Assembly (NCBI GenBank): GCA_905182405.1
Contig: CAJJBQ010000002.1
Location: forward strand, 248,001-312,000
Length of the DNA stretch: 64,000 nt
Source: Akkermansiaceae bacterium
Lineage (GTDB): Bacteria > Verrucomicrobiota > Verrucomicrobiia > Verrucomicrobiales > Akkermansiaceae
Direction of reading: 5' to 3'
Below, piece by piece: positions 7,979 to 16,269 of this stretch. Below the pieces are notes generated by a model, which was not told the DNA's origin, did no database searches, and was given only the letters and a program-made list of their open reading frames with translations. Within the stretch, counting starts at the first letter, position 1. Each line of letters starts with the position of its first letter. Made by a program: the position numbers and the translations under genes.

Positions 7979-8410
7979 CTATCGACGAATGATCAGCCCC
8001 GCAAGAAAACCTACTCCCACGGCAATAAGAACAGCCTTGGTCGGGTTCGCGCGCACGGAATCTTCCATGGAAACGTGGAACTCGCGCGCCTTCACGCGAG
8101 TGTCCTGCCATTGCTCGCTGGCGGACCCTCGAAATTGGAGAGCGGTATCCTCAGCAGAGTCGCGAAAGTAGTTTGCCTTTTCACTAGCGGCCTCCTTGAA
8201 GTCGGACGCCTTTTCCCCTGCGAAGTCGCGGAGCTTGGTCGTTTTCTCAATGGCAGCTTCCTTTAATTGACGAGCCTTCTCTTCGGTTGGAGAGATTGTT
8301 TTTGCTTCTGTCCCGCCAGCAGCTGCGCGCAGGTCGTTGGCCGCTGCCTTAGCAGCAGGCACTTCAGAAAAGGGAGTCGTCGGTTCGTTATGCGAAAAAT
8401 CTTTATTCAT
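7979..8410 (-). CDS. YqjD/ElaB-like DUF883 membrane-anchored protein
   Basis: 143 residues: an amphipathic helical region with 11-residue-type repeats (LRDFAGEKASDFKEAASEKANYFRD) ends in the family's C-terminal tail anchor VRANPTKAVLIAVGVGFLAGLI followed by two arginines. In E. coli, YqjD/ElaB/YgaM anchor ribosomes to the inner membrane in stationary phase. The N-terminal part here is longer than in E. coli and Ala/Lys/Glu-rich. First gene of a three-gene minus-strand set. Confidence 0.82.
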   Translation of the reverse strand: MNKDFSHNEPTTPFSEVPAAKAAANDLRAAAGGTEAKTISPTEEKARQLKEAAIEKTTKLRDFAGEKASDFKEAASEKANYFRDSAEDTALQFRGSASEQWQDTRVKAREFHVSMEDSVRANPTKAVLIAVGVGFLAGLIIRR

Positions 8411-8477
8411 GATGATTTAGTTTGGAGTGACGCCCGCCCACTTGGCAAGTCAATCAATCAAGAAGCACGATAGATTT

Positions 8478-9668
8478 CTACTTTTCCGTGACTTTGGTTG
8501 ATTTCTTCTTTGATTTAGCCTCTTCCTGCTTTTTTTGCTCCTTTTCCTTTTTCTCGCGATTCACGCGCATCGGGTTGCTACTTTCTTTTTTTGGACCAGG
8601 CTTGAATCGATTTTTTTCGATTTCCGGAGGCCAGACGTTATTGGTGAGATCGGTGTCCGCTGTCTGCTGTCCGGAATCGAGGACTACTTTAACGATTGGT
8701 CTCTTGGTGACGAAGAGGCGCTTGACGTTCCGGCTGTTCTTTTTCCACATTTCAGCTGGAAGGTTGATTTTCTGAGGTTTGCCTTCCTCGAAGTGAAGTT
8801 CGACTAGAATCGGCATGATGACGCCTCCTTTGTTTTCAAAGGAAACCACCTGAAAATCCTGCTTTGTCTTGAGAAGCTTACGTTGTTCAGGAGTCAAATC
8901 GGCGAGGGAATCCGCAAATGATTTACGATCATCGTCGCTGATCTTGAAGCGCTTCAGTTTATCGTAAAAATCGTGAAGCCCTTTGTTTTCATTAACATAC
9001 TTTGGAAGATTGCTGTTCCGTTGGTCGGTTAGGCTATTCTTCTTGTATTCCTTGTCCTCCGTTTTCTCGCGCTTTGACTTATCCTCTGGGTCACCATCAT
9101 CAATCACGTAGCGGGTGATTCCTGTCACCGCTAGATCCACATGGTTTGTGGTGTAGAACCAGCTCCGCCAAAACCAGTCGAGGTCAATCCCGGCAGCATC
9201 TTCCATCGTGCGAAAGAAATCGGATGGTTCCGGGCGCTTGAACATCCAACGCTGGCTAAACTCTTGGAACGCTTCGTCGAAAATCTCCCGCCCCATAATG
9301 GTTTCCCGAAGAATAGCGAGTCCCACGGCAGGTTTGGCGTAGGCGTTTGGTCCAAATTGAAGAATCGACTCAGAGTTCGTCATGATAGGCACCTGATTAC
9401 TGCTACGCATGTAGGTCCCAATTTTCCGAGGATCTGCGCGAGAGGGGTAATATTTCTGCCACTCGGCCTCTGTGAGTGTTTGAAGGAAGCTGTTTAGACC
9501 TTCATCCATCCAACTCCACTGGCGCTCATCTGAATTCACGATCATGGGAAACCAGTTGTGACCGACCTCGTGGATGATCACGGAAATAAGACCGTGTTTG
9601 GTTTTCTCGTTATAGGTTCCGTCTTCTTCCGGCTGGGGGCCGTTGAAGCAGATCATGGGATACTCCAT
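8478..9668 (-). CDS. M1-family metallopeptidase, C-terminal (catalytic) fragment of a disrupted gene
   Basis: 396 residues opening at an internal ATG ([11 protein letters not shown]) that corresponds to the middle of an M1 aminopeptidase. It contains the substrate-recognition G-M-E-Y-P (GAMEN equivalent), the zinc site HEVGH at residues 33-37, and the third ligand Glu56 in WMDEGLN, exactly HEXXH-x18-E. The remainder is the C-terminal domain with a Lys/Glu-rich tail. Without the upstream piece it lacks the N-terminal beta domain and signal peptide. It is in the same frame as the upstream fragment; only 60 bases with an in-frame TAA separate them. See the disruption entry. Confidence 0.85.
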   Translation of the reverse strand: MEYPMICFNGPQPEEDGTYNEKTKHGLISVIIHEVGHNWFPMIVNSDERQWSWMDEGLNSFLQTLTEAEWQKYYPSRADPRKIGTYMRSSNQVPIMTNSESILQFGPNAYAKPAVGLAILRETIMGREIFDEAFQEFSQRWMFKRPEPSDFFRTMEDAAGIDLDWFWRSWFYTTNHVDLAVTGITRYVIDDGDPEDKSKREKTEDKEYKKNSLTDQRNSNLPKYVNENKGLHDFYDKLKRFKISDDDRKSFADSLADLTPEQRKLLKTKQDFQVVSFENKGGVIMPILVELHFEEGKPQKINLPAEMWKKNSRNVKRLFVTKRPIVKVVLDSGQQTADTDLTNNVWPPEIEKNRFKPGPKKESSNPMRVNREKKEKEQKKQEEAKSKKKSTKVTEK

Positions 9669-9707
9669 TCCGTAAACCGGTCCATTTACAGAAATGGCGA
9701 CAGGGTA

Positions 9708-9731
9708 GCGGGTAATTGTAGAATGTGTTTA
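9708..9731 (-). other. Double-frameshift scar inside the M1 peptidase gene
   Basis: On the minus strand frame 0 reads NIY-TAA. If one base is restored within the TAA codon (TAC TnA AAC), the next seven codons read NTFYNYP. If one C at 9708 is then removed, frame 0 resumes as YPVAISVNG. The repaired peptide NIYSNTFYNYPYPVAISV is what an M1 enzyme should have there. A -1 and a +1 change 23 bases apart therefore explain the stop. Either this is a sequencing/assembly error pair or a true inactivating event. Confidence 0.75.
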
Positions 9732-10832
9732 GTAGATATTGAGGGTGTGAAAGATCGCGTGTGTCGAATATTTGCTCCAGAGCGGCTCACCCTCGTTGGG
9801 ATAAAATGACATGGCCCAAACCGGCTTACCACTCGTGCTGAGTTTGTGCTTCACCGCATCCCAGATGAATTTACGAGAGCTTGCCCAAGCAAAGTCGCGC
9901 ACATTCTTAGCTTCAAACACCCAAGTCTTGGTTTCATTAGGACGTGAGGACTCGTTCTTCTTAGCCTCTTCCGGGGTAATGATGAACATCGGTTTCGACG
10001 CATTCCCTGCTGTCTTGAGCCGTTCTCTCCAGCTCTTTTTAAGGCATTGTTCGGGGTTCTTTAAGACTCCTGTAGCACTCACGACGTGGTCGTCAGGAAC
10101 GGTGATGGCGACTCGGTAATTCCCGAATTCCAAAGCGAATTCGCCGCGTCCAAGAAAGGCCTTGTTCTGCCATCCCCGCATATCGGTGTAGGCCGCAACC
10201 CTTGGGAACCATTGAGCGATTTCAAAAATCTTATTCCCGTCTTTGTATTTCTCGAATCCGGAACGTCCCCACAGGCGCTCGCTGTCGTTGAGTCGGTAAT
10301 GCCAAGCGATCCGATAGGTGAATTTTTGGCCCGGCTTCAAAGGCGAAGGGAGGACTACCTTCATCATGGTATCCACGACGCGTTTCTTGAGAACGGCGCC
10401 ACGATCATCAACGATGCTATCGATTTTAAACCCGCCGTCGAATCGTTCCATCTGAAGGATCCGGTCGAGACCGCGAAGATCTGTTCCAGCGAGGGTAGAA
10501 GTTTCCGAGCTTTGGTGTCCCAAAGATTTTGGCATGAAGCGGTTCCGGTCCAGTTGGATCCAGAGATAGCTTAGGGTATGGGGAGAGTTGTTGTGGTAGG
10601 TCGTGCGAGCCGCGCCCGTGAGAATGTTTTTTTTCTCCTCAAGTTCGATCTGAATGTCGTAGTCGGCTTGTTGTTGCCAATATTTCGGTCCAGGAGCACC
10701 GGAGGCAATGCGTGTTTCGGTAGGGGTGGGCCAAAGTTCCTCCAATTGACGGAAGGGATCTTTGTGAAAATCAATGGGGTGGGCGGCAATTATTGCTGTC
10801 AGCCCAAGAGATAAAAGCGTGAATATTTTCAT
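9729..10832 (-). CDS. M1-family metallopeptidase, N-terminal fragment of a disrupted gene
   Basis: About 368 residues from MKIFTLLSLGLTAIIAA, a good signal peptide; an in-frame extension to 10898 exists, but ATG 10832 fits the signal peptide best. The fragment is the N-terminal beta-saddle domain of an exported M1 peptidase (YDIQIELEEKKNILTGAART, YLWIQLDRNRF, QWFPRVAAYTDMRGW) and ends NIY-stop just before the GMEYP/HEXXH core. It contains no catalytic residues. The break looks recent because both halves are otherwise well conserved. Confidence 0.82.
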   Translation of the reverse strand: MKIFTLLSLGLTAIIAAHPIDFHKDPFRQLEELWPTPTETRIASGAPGPKYWQQQADYDIQIELEEKKNILTGAARTTYHNNSPHTLSYLWIQLDRNRFMPKSLGHQSSETSTLAGTDLRGLDRILQMERFDGGFKIDSIVDDRGAVLKKRVVDTMMKVVLPSPLKPGQKFTYRIAWHYRLNDSERLWGRSGFEKYKDGNKIFEIAQWFPRVAAYTDMRGWQNKAFLGRGEFALEFGNYRVAITVPDDHVVSATGVLKNPEQCLKKSWRERLKTAGNASKPMFIITPEEAKKNESSRPNETKTWVFEAKNVRDFAWASSRKFIWDAVKHKLSTSGKPVWAMSFYPNEGEPLWSKYSTHAIFHTLNIY

Positions 10833-10948
10833 GACAAGAGATTCTTGCATCCTAACTTTTTTCAAAAGGGAAGGCGATCTCATATTTCGAATCCCCACGG
10901 TCCTGAAAATGCTATTCAGGGCACTTCATTTTGTGATAGGCTGGGTCC

Positions 10949-11992
10949 ATGGACGCATTAATTCACCACCTCGAGAACAGAGAAGATCTTGAGCCGCGCG
11001 AGATCACGGTTGCAGCAGAATTCCTTCTGGATGAAGCTGTGGGTCTTTCCAAAAAAAAGCGCCTCTTGAAAGCTCTTGCTACCAAAGGTGAAACTGCTGC
11101 TGAGATCGCGGAATTCGTCGCCGTCTTCCTAGAGAAAGCCGTGAAGCCTGACTTCTTGGGACAGACTTTCGAGGGACCAACCATCGATGTATGTGGCACA
11201 GGTGGAGATAAATTGGATCTCTTCAATATCTCTACCACCAGCATGTTTATTGTCGCAGCAGCAGGAGCCACGGTGATCAAGCACGGGAACCGTGGAGTCA
11301 CATCGAAGAGTGGGAGTTCGGATGTCCTGAGTGAACTTGGAATCCCTTTGGATCTCTCTTCGGAAAAGGTAGGCGAATGCCTTGGAAAAGCGGGAGTTGG
11401 ATTTCTTTTTGCACCTCTCTATCACCCCGCATTCAAGGCGGTCGCACCTGTCCGCGCTGAGCTCGCGAAGGAAGGGGTGAGGACAATCTTTAATCTCATT
11501 GGACCTCTGCTTAATCCCGCACAACCGGAATGCCAACTCGTGGGCGTGATGGACGAAGCTCTTTGTCCTGTCTTTGCCGATATTCTGCAGCGCATGGGCC
11601 GTGATAGTGCTTGGGTCGTCAACGGTTCTACCGCAGATGGACGTGCTGTCGATGAAGTCAGCCTCATGGGGTCTTCAAGGATCTATAAGTCCGGAAGCTT
11701 CCAGGGGCTCGTTGATGAGGAAATTCACCCATCGGATTTTGATCTGGAGATTGCTGACATCCAAGATCTCAAGGGAGGGAACTCCTCTGAGAATGCGGTG
11801 ATCCTAAAGGATATTCTTTCAGGAAAAGACAAGGGACCTAAACGGGATATCGTCGTGCTCAACGCCGCGGCCGCGATTGCATGTGCAGGCCTTGAAGACA
11901 ACATGGAAGCGGCAATCCGGAAAGCCAGTTCGCTCATTGACGAGGGAGAGGCTCTTGAAAGACTGGTGCGACTTCAGGAATGCGCTGGATAG
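10949..11992 (+). CDS. trpD: Anthranilate phosphoribosyltransferase
   Basis: 347 residues, normal family length. It transfers phosphoribose from PRPP to anthranilate (second step of tryptophan synthesis). Visible are the PRPP-binding glycine motif VCGTGGDKLDLFNIST at about residue 73, KHGNRGVTSKSGSSDVLSELG for anthranilate/PRPP binding, FLFAPLYHPAF, and RTIFNLIGPLLNPA. The start ATG follows a gap from the divergent M1 gene. No other trp gene is adjacent, so it is a lone trpD. Confidence 0.97.
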   Translation: MDALIHHLENREDLEPREITVAAEFLLDEAVGLSKKKRLLKALATKGETAAEIAEFVAVFLEKAVKPDFLGQTFEGPTIDVCGTGGDKLDLFNISTTSMFIVAAAGATVIKHGNRGVTSKSGSSDVLSELGIPLDLSSEKVGECLGKAGVGFLFAPLYHPAFKAVAPVRAELAKEGVRTIFNLIGPLLNPAQPECQLVGVMDEALCPVFADILQRMGRDSAWVVNGSTADGRAVDEVSLMGSSRIYKSGSFQGLVDEEIHPSDFDLEIADIQDLKGGNSSENAVILKDILSGKDKGPKRDIVVLNAAAAIACAGLEDNMEAAIRKASSLIDEGEALERLVRLQECAG

Positions 11993-12031
11993 CCCCGTCC
12001 CCTACCTAGTACTAAACGCCTTAGCTTGATC

Positions 12032-13429
12032 TTAGGATTTGGAGAGGAATTTTTCCTGCTCAACCCGCTCTTCGGATCGAAAGCGATTCTCTTCTGAGGT
12101 ATCGGCGATGAGCTCATCTCGGTATTTATCGATCATCGCTTCAACGGGCCAAGCTGAAGCTTCACCAAAGGCGCAGATGGTTTTTCCGTCGATTTGGTAG
12201 GCGACTTCCTCAAGGGTGTCCACGTCGTCTGGTGTGGCCGTGCCATTAGCGAGACGATCAGAGATCTTGCGCATCCAGGTCGATCCTTCACGACAAGGTG
12301 TGCACTGGCCACAGGATTCATGGGCGTAGAAATGGGTAATATTGTTGAGGACCCAGGACATCTTGCGGGAGTCATCCATCACGATGACACCACCAGATCC
12401 AGCCATTGAACCAGCGGCTGCGAGAGTGTCGAAATCGAGGGGGAGATCCCAAAATTCAAGATCTTTGGCGTCGTCGCCACGGCCAATTTTAAAGGACTCG
12501 TTGCACCGAAGAATCTTGGAAGAAGAGCCGCCGGGAATGACCGCCTTAAACTCACGGCCATCCTTGGGTCCTCCACACATATCGTAAAGTAATTCGCGGA
12601 AGGTGACCTTGCCGACTTCGACCTCAAAGTATCCAGAATTTTTAACGTCTCCGGAAACACAAAGAATACGAGTCCCGGAGTTCCTCGGGGTTCCAAGCTT
12701 CACATATTCTTCGCCGCCCATCTTGAGGATATGAACGACATGACAAAGTGATTCGACGTTATTGACGATAGTAGGGCACATGTAGAGACCCATCGCAGCA
12801 GGGAAGAAGGGCGGCTTAATCCGAGGATATGGACGCTTCCCCTCCAGGGACTCGATGAGTCCAGTTTCCTCACCGCAGATATAGGCAGCCGCTCCACGAT
12901 GGACATAGATTTCGAGATCAAAGCCTGATCCTTGAATGTTCTGGCCGAGAAATCCTTTCTCATGAGCCTCTGCAATCGCCTTTTCAAGAATGATTGCCGC
13001 CTCGGGAAACTCTTCCCGGATGTAGATGTAGGCGATATGAGCGCCGACAGCAAAAGAGGAGATTGCCATTCCCTCAATCAGCTGATGAGGATCTTGGTGT
13101 AAGATATAACGATCCTTGAAAGTGCCGGGCTCAGACTCATCACCATTACAGATCAGGTAGACTGGCTTGGTGTTTGTGGGTGGAATGAACCCCCATTTTA
13201 CACCCGTCGGGAATCCCGCGCCGCCTCGTCCACGAAGGCCCGAAGTTTTGACCTCTGCGATAACCGCCTTGGGCTCCATTCCGAGGCTTTTTTTGAGCAT
13301 CTCGTATCCACCTTCTTGAAGATACCGGTCGATGGAGGTATCCCAACCTTCACGATCAACATTCTTAAAGATGAGGCGATACTCTTTCTCGTGAGGTTCT
13401 TTGCCGGAGATGTAGTTGACGTCACTCAT
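12032..13429 (-). CDS. nuoF: NADH-quinone oxidoreductase subunit F
   Basis: 465 residues. This subunit of respiratory complex I oxidises NADH with FMN and passes electrons to its [4Fe-4S] cluster N3. Visible are the glycine-rich NADH/FMN motif GLRGRGGAGFPTGVKW, the second motif YICGEETGLIESLEG, and the cluster ligands ESCGQCTPCREG (three Cys) plus the distal Cys in TICAFGEA. It is last in the nuoD-nuoE-nuoF group, 12 bases after nuoE. No nuoG follows; trpD converges 39 bases away. All functional residues are present. Confidence 0.97.
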   Translation of the reverse strand: MSDVNYISGKEPHEKEYRLIFKNVDREGWDTSIDRYLQEGGYEMLKKSLGMEPKAVIAEVKTSGLRGRGGAGFPTGVKWGFIPPTNTKPVYLICNGDESEPGTFKDRYILHQDPHQLIEGMAISSFAVGAHIAYIYIREEFPEAAIILEKAIAEAHEKGFLGQNIQGSGFDLEIYVHRGAAAYICGEETGLIESLEGKRPYPRIKPPFFPAAMGLYMCPTIVNNVESLCHVVHILKMGGEEYVKLGTPRNSGTRILCVSGDVKNSGYFEVEVGKVTFRELLYDMCGGPKDGREFKAVIPGGSSSKILRCNESFKIGRGDDAKDLEFWDLPLDFDTLAAAGSMAGSGGVIVMDDSRKMSWVLNNITHFYAHESCGQCTPCREGSTWMRKISDRLANGTATPDDVDTLEEVAYQIDGKTICAFGEASAWPVEAMIDKYRDELIADTSEENRFRSEERVEQEKFLSKS

Positions 13430-13441
13430 ATGCTCAGTAAA

Positions 13442-14278
13442 TTAGGCGTTTTCGTAGCTTTCCAAGAGGTCAGCGGCTTTGTCGGCGGTGATTCCCTCGT
13501 GAAAATCATCATTCACAAGACAAACGGGGGCGGTTCCGCAAGAGGCGAGGCATTCCGCATACTCGACTGAAAAGTTTCCACAAGGGGAGACCGAGATGGG
13601 GTCCTTGTGACCATCGGCTTCGGCCCGATCGATTCCGGTAATTGCGCAAAGCTTGTCCATGAGATTGTGAGAGCCACCCATGGCACAGGAAAGGGTGCGG
13701 CACACTCTAACGTGGAGCCTACCTGGAGCTTTTTGTCGGAATCCAGGATAGAAAGTTACCACTTCGACCACTTTGATTGGCTCGATATTGAGTCGTTTGG
13801 CAACCCAATCAATCGATTCAAGGCTGATAAAACCAAACTTGTGCTGTACCTCGTGGAGAAGCGGGAGAACCGCCGAACGACTCTCTTCAGAAGGATATTG
13901 GCCGATGCGGCTCGCCGCTTTATTCTCGAGTTCCTGAGTGATTTCGAAAGGAGGAAAAAACCGCGATCCAGGAGTCACTGGTGACGCAATATTTTTCTCC
14001 AAGACCGTGAGTTTGGGACGAAGCCGCTTAACATCATCACGAGAGATGTTTTGGGCTTTGGGCACTCGAATGATTCCGTCACTCGAATGATAGCGGACCA
14101 AGCCACGATCAATCGAAGTTATCAAAGGAGGATTGATGTTTCCATTTCCAGAAAGAAATACTAGTTGAGCGCGATCGACGCTCTTTGGAAGAGGGATTAC
14201 TATCGACGAATCTGAGAGATAGCTGAGCTGATCTCGATCAATCTTTCGAGGCTGGGGGACTGAAAGTCTTGAGTTCAC
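13442..14278 (-). CDS. nuoE: NADH-quinone oxidoreductase subunit E with N-terminal repeat extension
   Basis: 278 residues, where usual NuoE is about 160-180. The C-terminal 170 residues are the thioredoxin-like NuoE domain: helical FGFISLESIDWVAKRL, then [2Fe-2S] ligands in CRTLSC (C-x4-C) and CLASC (C-x3-C), cluster N1a. The first 95 residues are extra and contain four copies of a 21-22 residue repeat. No ATG lies in frame before the core, so the start is a GTG (14276-14278) or another non-ATG codon with no clear Shine-Dalgarno. That the extension is translated is supported by the in-frame repeats and their counterpart in the MoxR protein at 45.2 kb. Confidence 0.93.
   Translation of the reverse strand: MNSRLSVPQPRKIDRDQLSYLSDSSIVIPLPKSVDRAQLVFLSGNGNINPPLITSIDRGLVRYHSSDGIIRVPKAQNISRDDVKRLRPKLTVLEKNIASPVTPGSRFFPPFEITQELENKAASRIGQYPSEESRSAVLPLLHEVQHKFGFISLESIDWVAKRLNIEPIKVVEVVTFYPGFRQKAPGRLHVRVCRTLSCAMGGSHNLMDKLCAITGIDRAEADGHKDPISVSPCGNFSVEYAECLASCGTAPVCLVNDDFHEGITADKAADLLESYENA
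14003..14263 (-). repeat. Four tandem P-x-P-x-x-I protein repeats in the NuoE extension
   Basis: Encoded units: VPQPRKIDRDQLSYLS, IPLPKSVDRAQLVFLS, PPLITSIDRGLVRYHS and a weaker VPKAQNISRDDVKRL. The period is 21-22 residues. Consensus P-x-P-x-x-[IV]-[DS]-R-x-x-[LV]-x-[YF]-x-S. The DNA is diverged between units, so selection has acted on the protein. Related units occur in the MoxR gene at 45202-45336. Confidence 0.8.
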
Positions 14279-14313
14279 CGGAAAAAAGGGAAGTAGGTAA
14301 TTAGAATGAGCAC

Positions 14314-15570
14314 TTAACGATCACACTCACCCATGACAAAGTCGAGTGAGCCAAGGATCGCAGGAATATCGGAAACCATGTGCCCTTTTAGAAGATCGGC
14401 ACAGATGCCAAGGTTCACAAAGGATGGTGCGCGAATCTTAAGGCGGTAGGGGACTCCTCCGCCTTTGGAGTTGATATAAAAGCCAAGTTCCCCCTTGGGG
14501 TTTTCAGCGGCAAAATATACTTCTCCCTCCGGCGCATCAATGCCTTGAGTGGAGACGATAAAATGATGAATAAGCTCTTCCATGCTCATCATAACGCGTT
14601 CTTTATTTGGGAGGACAGACTTAGGGTCTACGATGTTGATATCACCCTCGGGCATTGTGTCCATTACCTGACGAAGAATACGAATGGACTGGCGCATTTC
14701 CTCCATACGAACGAGGTAGCGGTCATAACAATCGCCATTTTGTCCGATAGGGATATCGAATTCATATTGTTCGTAGCCCAAGTAGGGGCTATCTTTGCGG
14801 AGGTCCCGATCAACTCCACAAGCCCGAAGATTTGGGCCAGTCATGCCATAGCTGATGGCGTCTTCCCTGGAAATCGTGCCGACATCACACATCCGCTCGA
14901 GGTAGATCTTATTCTTATCGAGAAGAGAGGAAATGTCATCGATGCTTTTGCTGCACTCGTCTAAAAATTTACGAATGTCGCCGACTAAGCCATCTGGAAG
15001 ATCGCGAATTTGACCACCAACCCGGGTGTATGAGGTGGTGAAACGAGCGCCGGTAAGCTGCTCACAGAAATTGTAGATCTTTTCGCGCTCGGCAAAAGTG
15101 AAGAGGAACACGGTCATCGCGCCTACATCCATGGCACAGACTCCAACACCCAGCATGTGTGAGGAAAGGCGAGCGAGCTCACAGCAAAGAACCCTGAGCG
15201 CTTTCCCCCGGGGAGGGAGTTCCCAACCCATCAGCTTCTCAACAGCACAGGCGTAGGCGACATTGTTCGCAAGAGGGGCCAAGTAATCGAGTCGGTCCGT
15301 GTAGGGAACGAACTGATTGTAATGCATGTTTTCGGCAATCTTTTCGTCACCACGGTGAAGGTAGCCTATGTGTGGTTCTGCCTTTTCAATGATTTCTCCA
15401 TCGAGTTCCAGCACGAGTCGAAGCACCCCATGGGTCGCAGGGTGGGATGGCCCCATATTCAGGACCATCTTTTCGCCGAGAACATCATCCGTTTCAGAAC
15501 GGTAGTCATCGGCTGCTTTTGCTGCGACACCAGCGGTGTCTGGAGCCTCGTAAGTAGTGGTCTCACTCAT
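14314..15570 (-). CDS. nuoD: NADH-quinone oxidoreductase subunit D
   Basis: 418 residues of the 49-kDa/NuoD subunit that lines the quinone pocket at the base of the complex I peripheral arm. Visible are NMGPSHPATHGVLRLVLELDGE (quinone-site His pair), EPHIGYLHRGDEKIAE, YTDRLDYLAPLANN, and the C-terminal RAPSFVNL and DIPAILGSLDFVMGECDR. It is first in nuoDEF; a perfect Rex operator lies 47 bases upstream. The usual partners nuoA, B and C are not upstream, so complex I genes are split in this genome or located elsewhere. Confidence 0.97.
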   Translation of the reverse strand: MSETTTYEAPDTAGVAAKAADDYRSETDDVLGEKMVLNMGPSHPATHGVLRLVLELDGEIIEKAEPHIGYLHRGDEKIAENMHYNQFVPYTDRLDYLAPLANNVAYACAVEKLMGWELPPRGKALRVLCCELARLSSHMLGVGVCAMDVGAMTVFLFTFAEREKIYNFCEQLTGARFTTSYTRVGGQIRDLPDGLVGDIRKFLDECSKSIDDISSLLDKNKIYLERMCDVGTISREDAISYGMTGPNLRACGVDRDLRKDSPYLGYEQYEFDIPIGQNGDCYDRYLVRMEEMRQSIRILRQVMDTMPEGDINIVDPKSVLPNKERVMMSMEELIHHFIVSTQGIDAPEGEVYFAAENPKGELGFYINSKGGGVPYRLKIRAPSFVNLGICADLLKGHMVSDIPAILGSLDFVMGECDR

Positions 15571-15594
15571 GGTGCGCGCTGGGATAAAACCCCC

Positions 15595-15624
15595 ATATTA
15601 CGGGTCTCGCAAGGAGTTTGTGAA
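15595..15624 (-). promoter_or_regulatory. Predicted sigma-70 promoter of nuoDEF
   Basis: On the minus strand TTCACA (15619-15624, 5 of 6 to TTGACA) and TAATAT (15595-15600, 4 of 6 to TATAAT) are 18 bases apart. They end 24 bases before the nuoD ATG. The -35 hexamer is part of the right arm of the Rex palindrome, so bound Rex would block polymerase. This is a prediction from the sequence alone. Confidence 0.5.
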
Positions 15625-15636
15625 ATATTTCACAAA
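15617..15636. promoter_or_regulatory. Rex operator upstream of nuoDEF
   Basis: TTTGTGAAATATTTCACAAA is a perfect 20-base palindrome identical to the known Rex consensus TTGTGAA-N4-TTCACAA. It lies between the stop of the lipoprotein gene and the nuoD start and overlaps a plausible -35 element. A Rex repressor is encoded at 59227-59910. Rex leaves DNA when NADH rises, so nuoDEF would be induced under high NADH. Confidence 0.92.
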
Positions 15637-15645
15637 GTCGACCAC

Positions 15646-16140
15646 CTACCGGCGAGGGAGGAGTGTCACTCTGATCGGTGAGTAGACGTCAGCTGGCGAA
15701 AAGAGCCAACCCGGATCCTTGTTGAGCAGTTCGTAACGCGTCAGGAGAAACTCAGGAAGGAACTGATTGCTGTTGGGCTCGTAGAGTGTCCGTCCGGTAT
15801 AGTTTCCGTAAATACGGTAACCGTAGTTCTGATCAAAGCCGTAACGGCGTCCTGCAGTGCTAGATTCGGGAAGGCGATCAGGATTTTTCATTTTGGACTC
15901 ATTAAAGATCACGAGCCTCGCGGAGGTCGCTGATTGGCCAGGCTTGCGGAGATATCCCCAGAAACGAGTTTTTTGAACGAAGTAACGTCTACCATAGAAA
16001 AAATCCCCTCTTGGCTCAGCTAAGATATTTGCTCTTCTGGTCTCAAGATCGGGATGGTCGCCTAGATTTCCTCTTCCCATTGGCGTGCCGAAGCAGGAAG
16101 CCAATAGGAAGGCAATCAGGAGGCAGGGGAAAATTCGCAT
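15646..16140 (-). CDS. Putative outer-membrane lipoprotein, function unknown
   Basis: About 164 residues from MRIFPCLLIAFLLASC, a type II signal peptide with lipobox LLASC; an in-frame extension to 16284 would destroy this signature and is not accepted. The mature protein is rich in Arg, Tyr and Phe (FFYGRRYFVQKTRFWGYLRKPG, YGYRIYGNYTGRTLYEPNSN) and ends LLPRR. I recognise no family. It precedes nuoD on the same strand, but the Rex operator and promoter lie between them, so co-regulation is not implied. Confidence 0.65.
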   Translation of the reverse strand: MRIFPCLLIAFLLASCFGTPMGRGNLGDHPDLETRRANILAEPRGDFFYGRRYFVQKTRFWGYLRKPGQSATSARLVIFNESKMKNPDRLPESSTAGRRYGFDQNYGYRIYGNYTGRTLYEPNSNQFLPEFLLTRYELLNKDPGWLFSPADVYSPIRVTLLPRR

Positions 16141-16269
16141 TGAGGGAGTGTCGACGAGATGGCAAAGCGGGGTCAAGCCTCGAGACTGTGATTGGAATTG
16201 GTCTTGAATCTTCAGGAAATACGAACTAGCACGAACCTTCCTCTGACACACCTGGGAGGAGCTTGTTTC

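Noticed and set aside
16192..16269. Longer N-terminus for the PtsN-like protein
   Set aside because: A good Shine-Dalgarno (GGAGG) precedes ATG 16270, and the added residues have no family counterpart.
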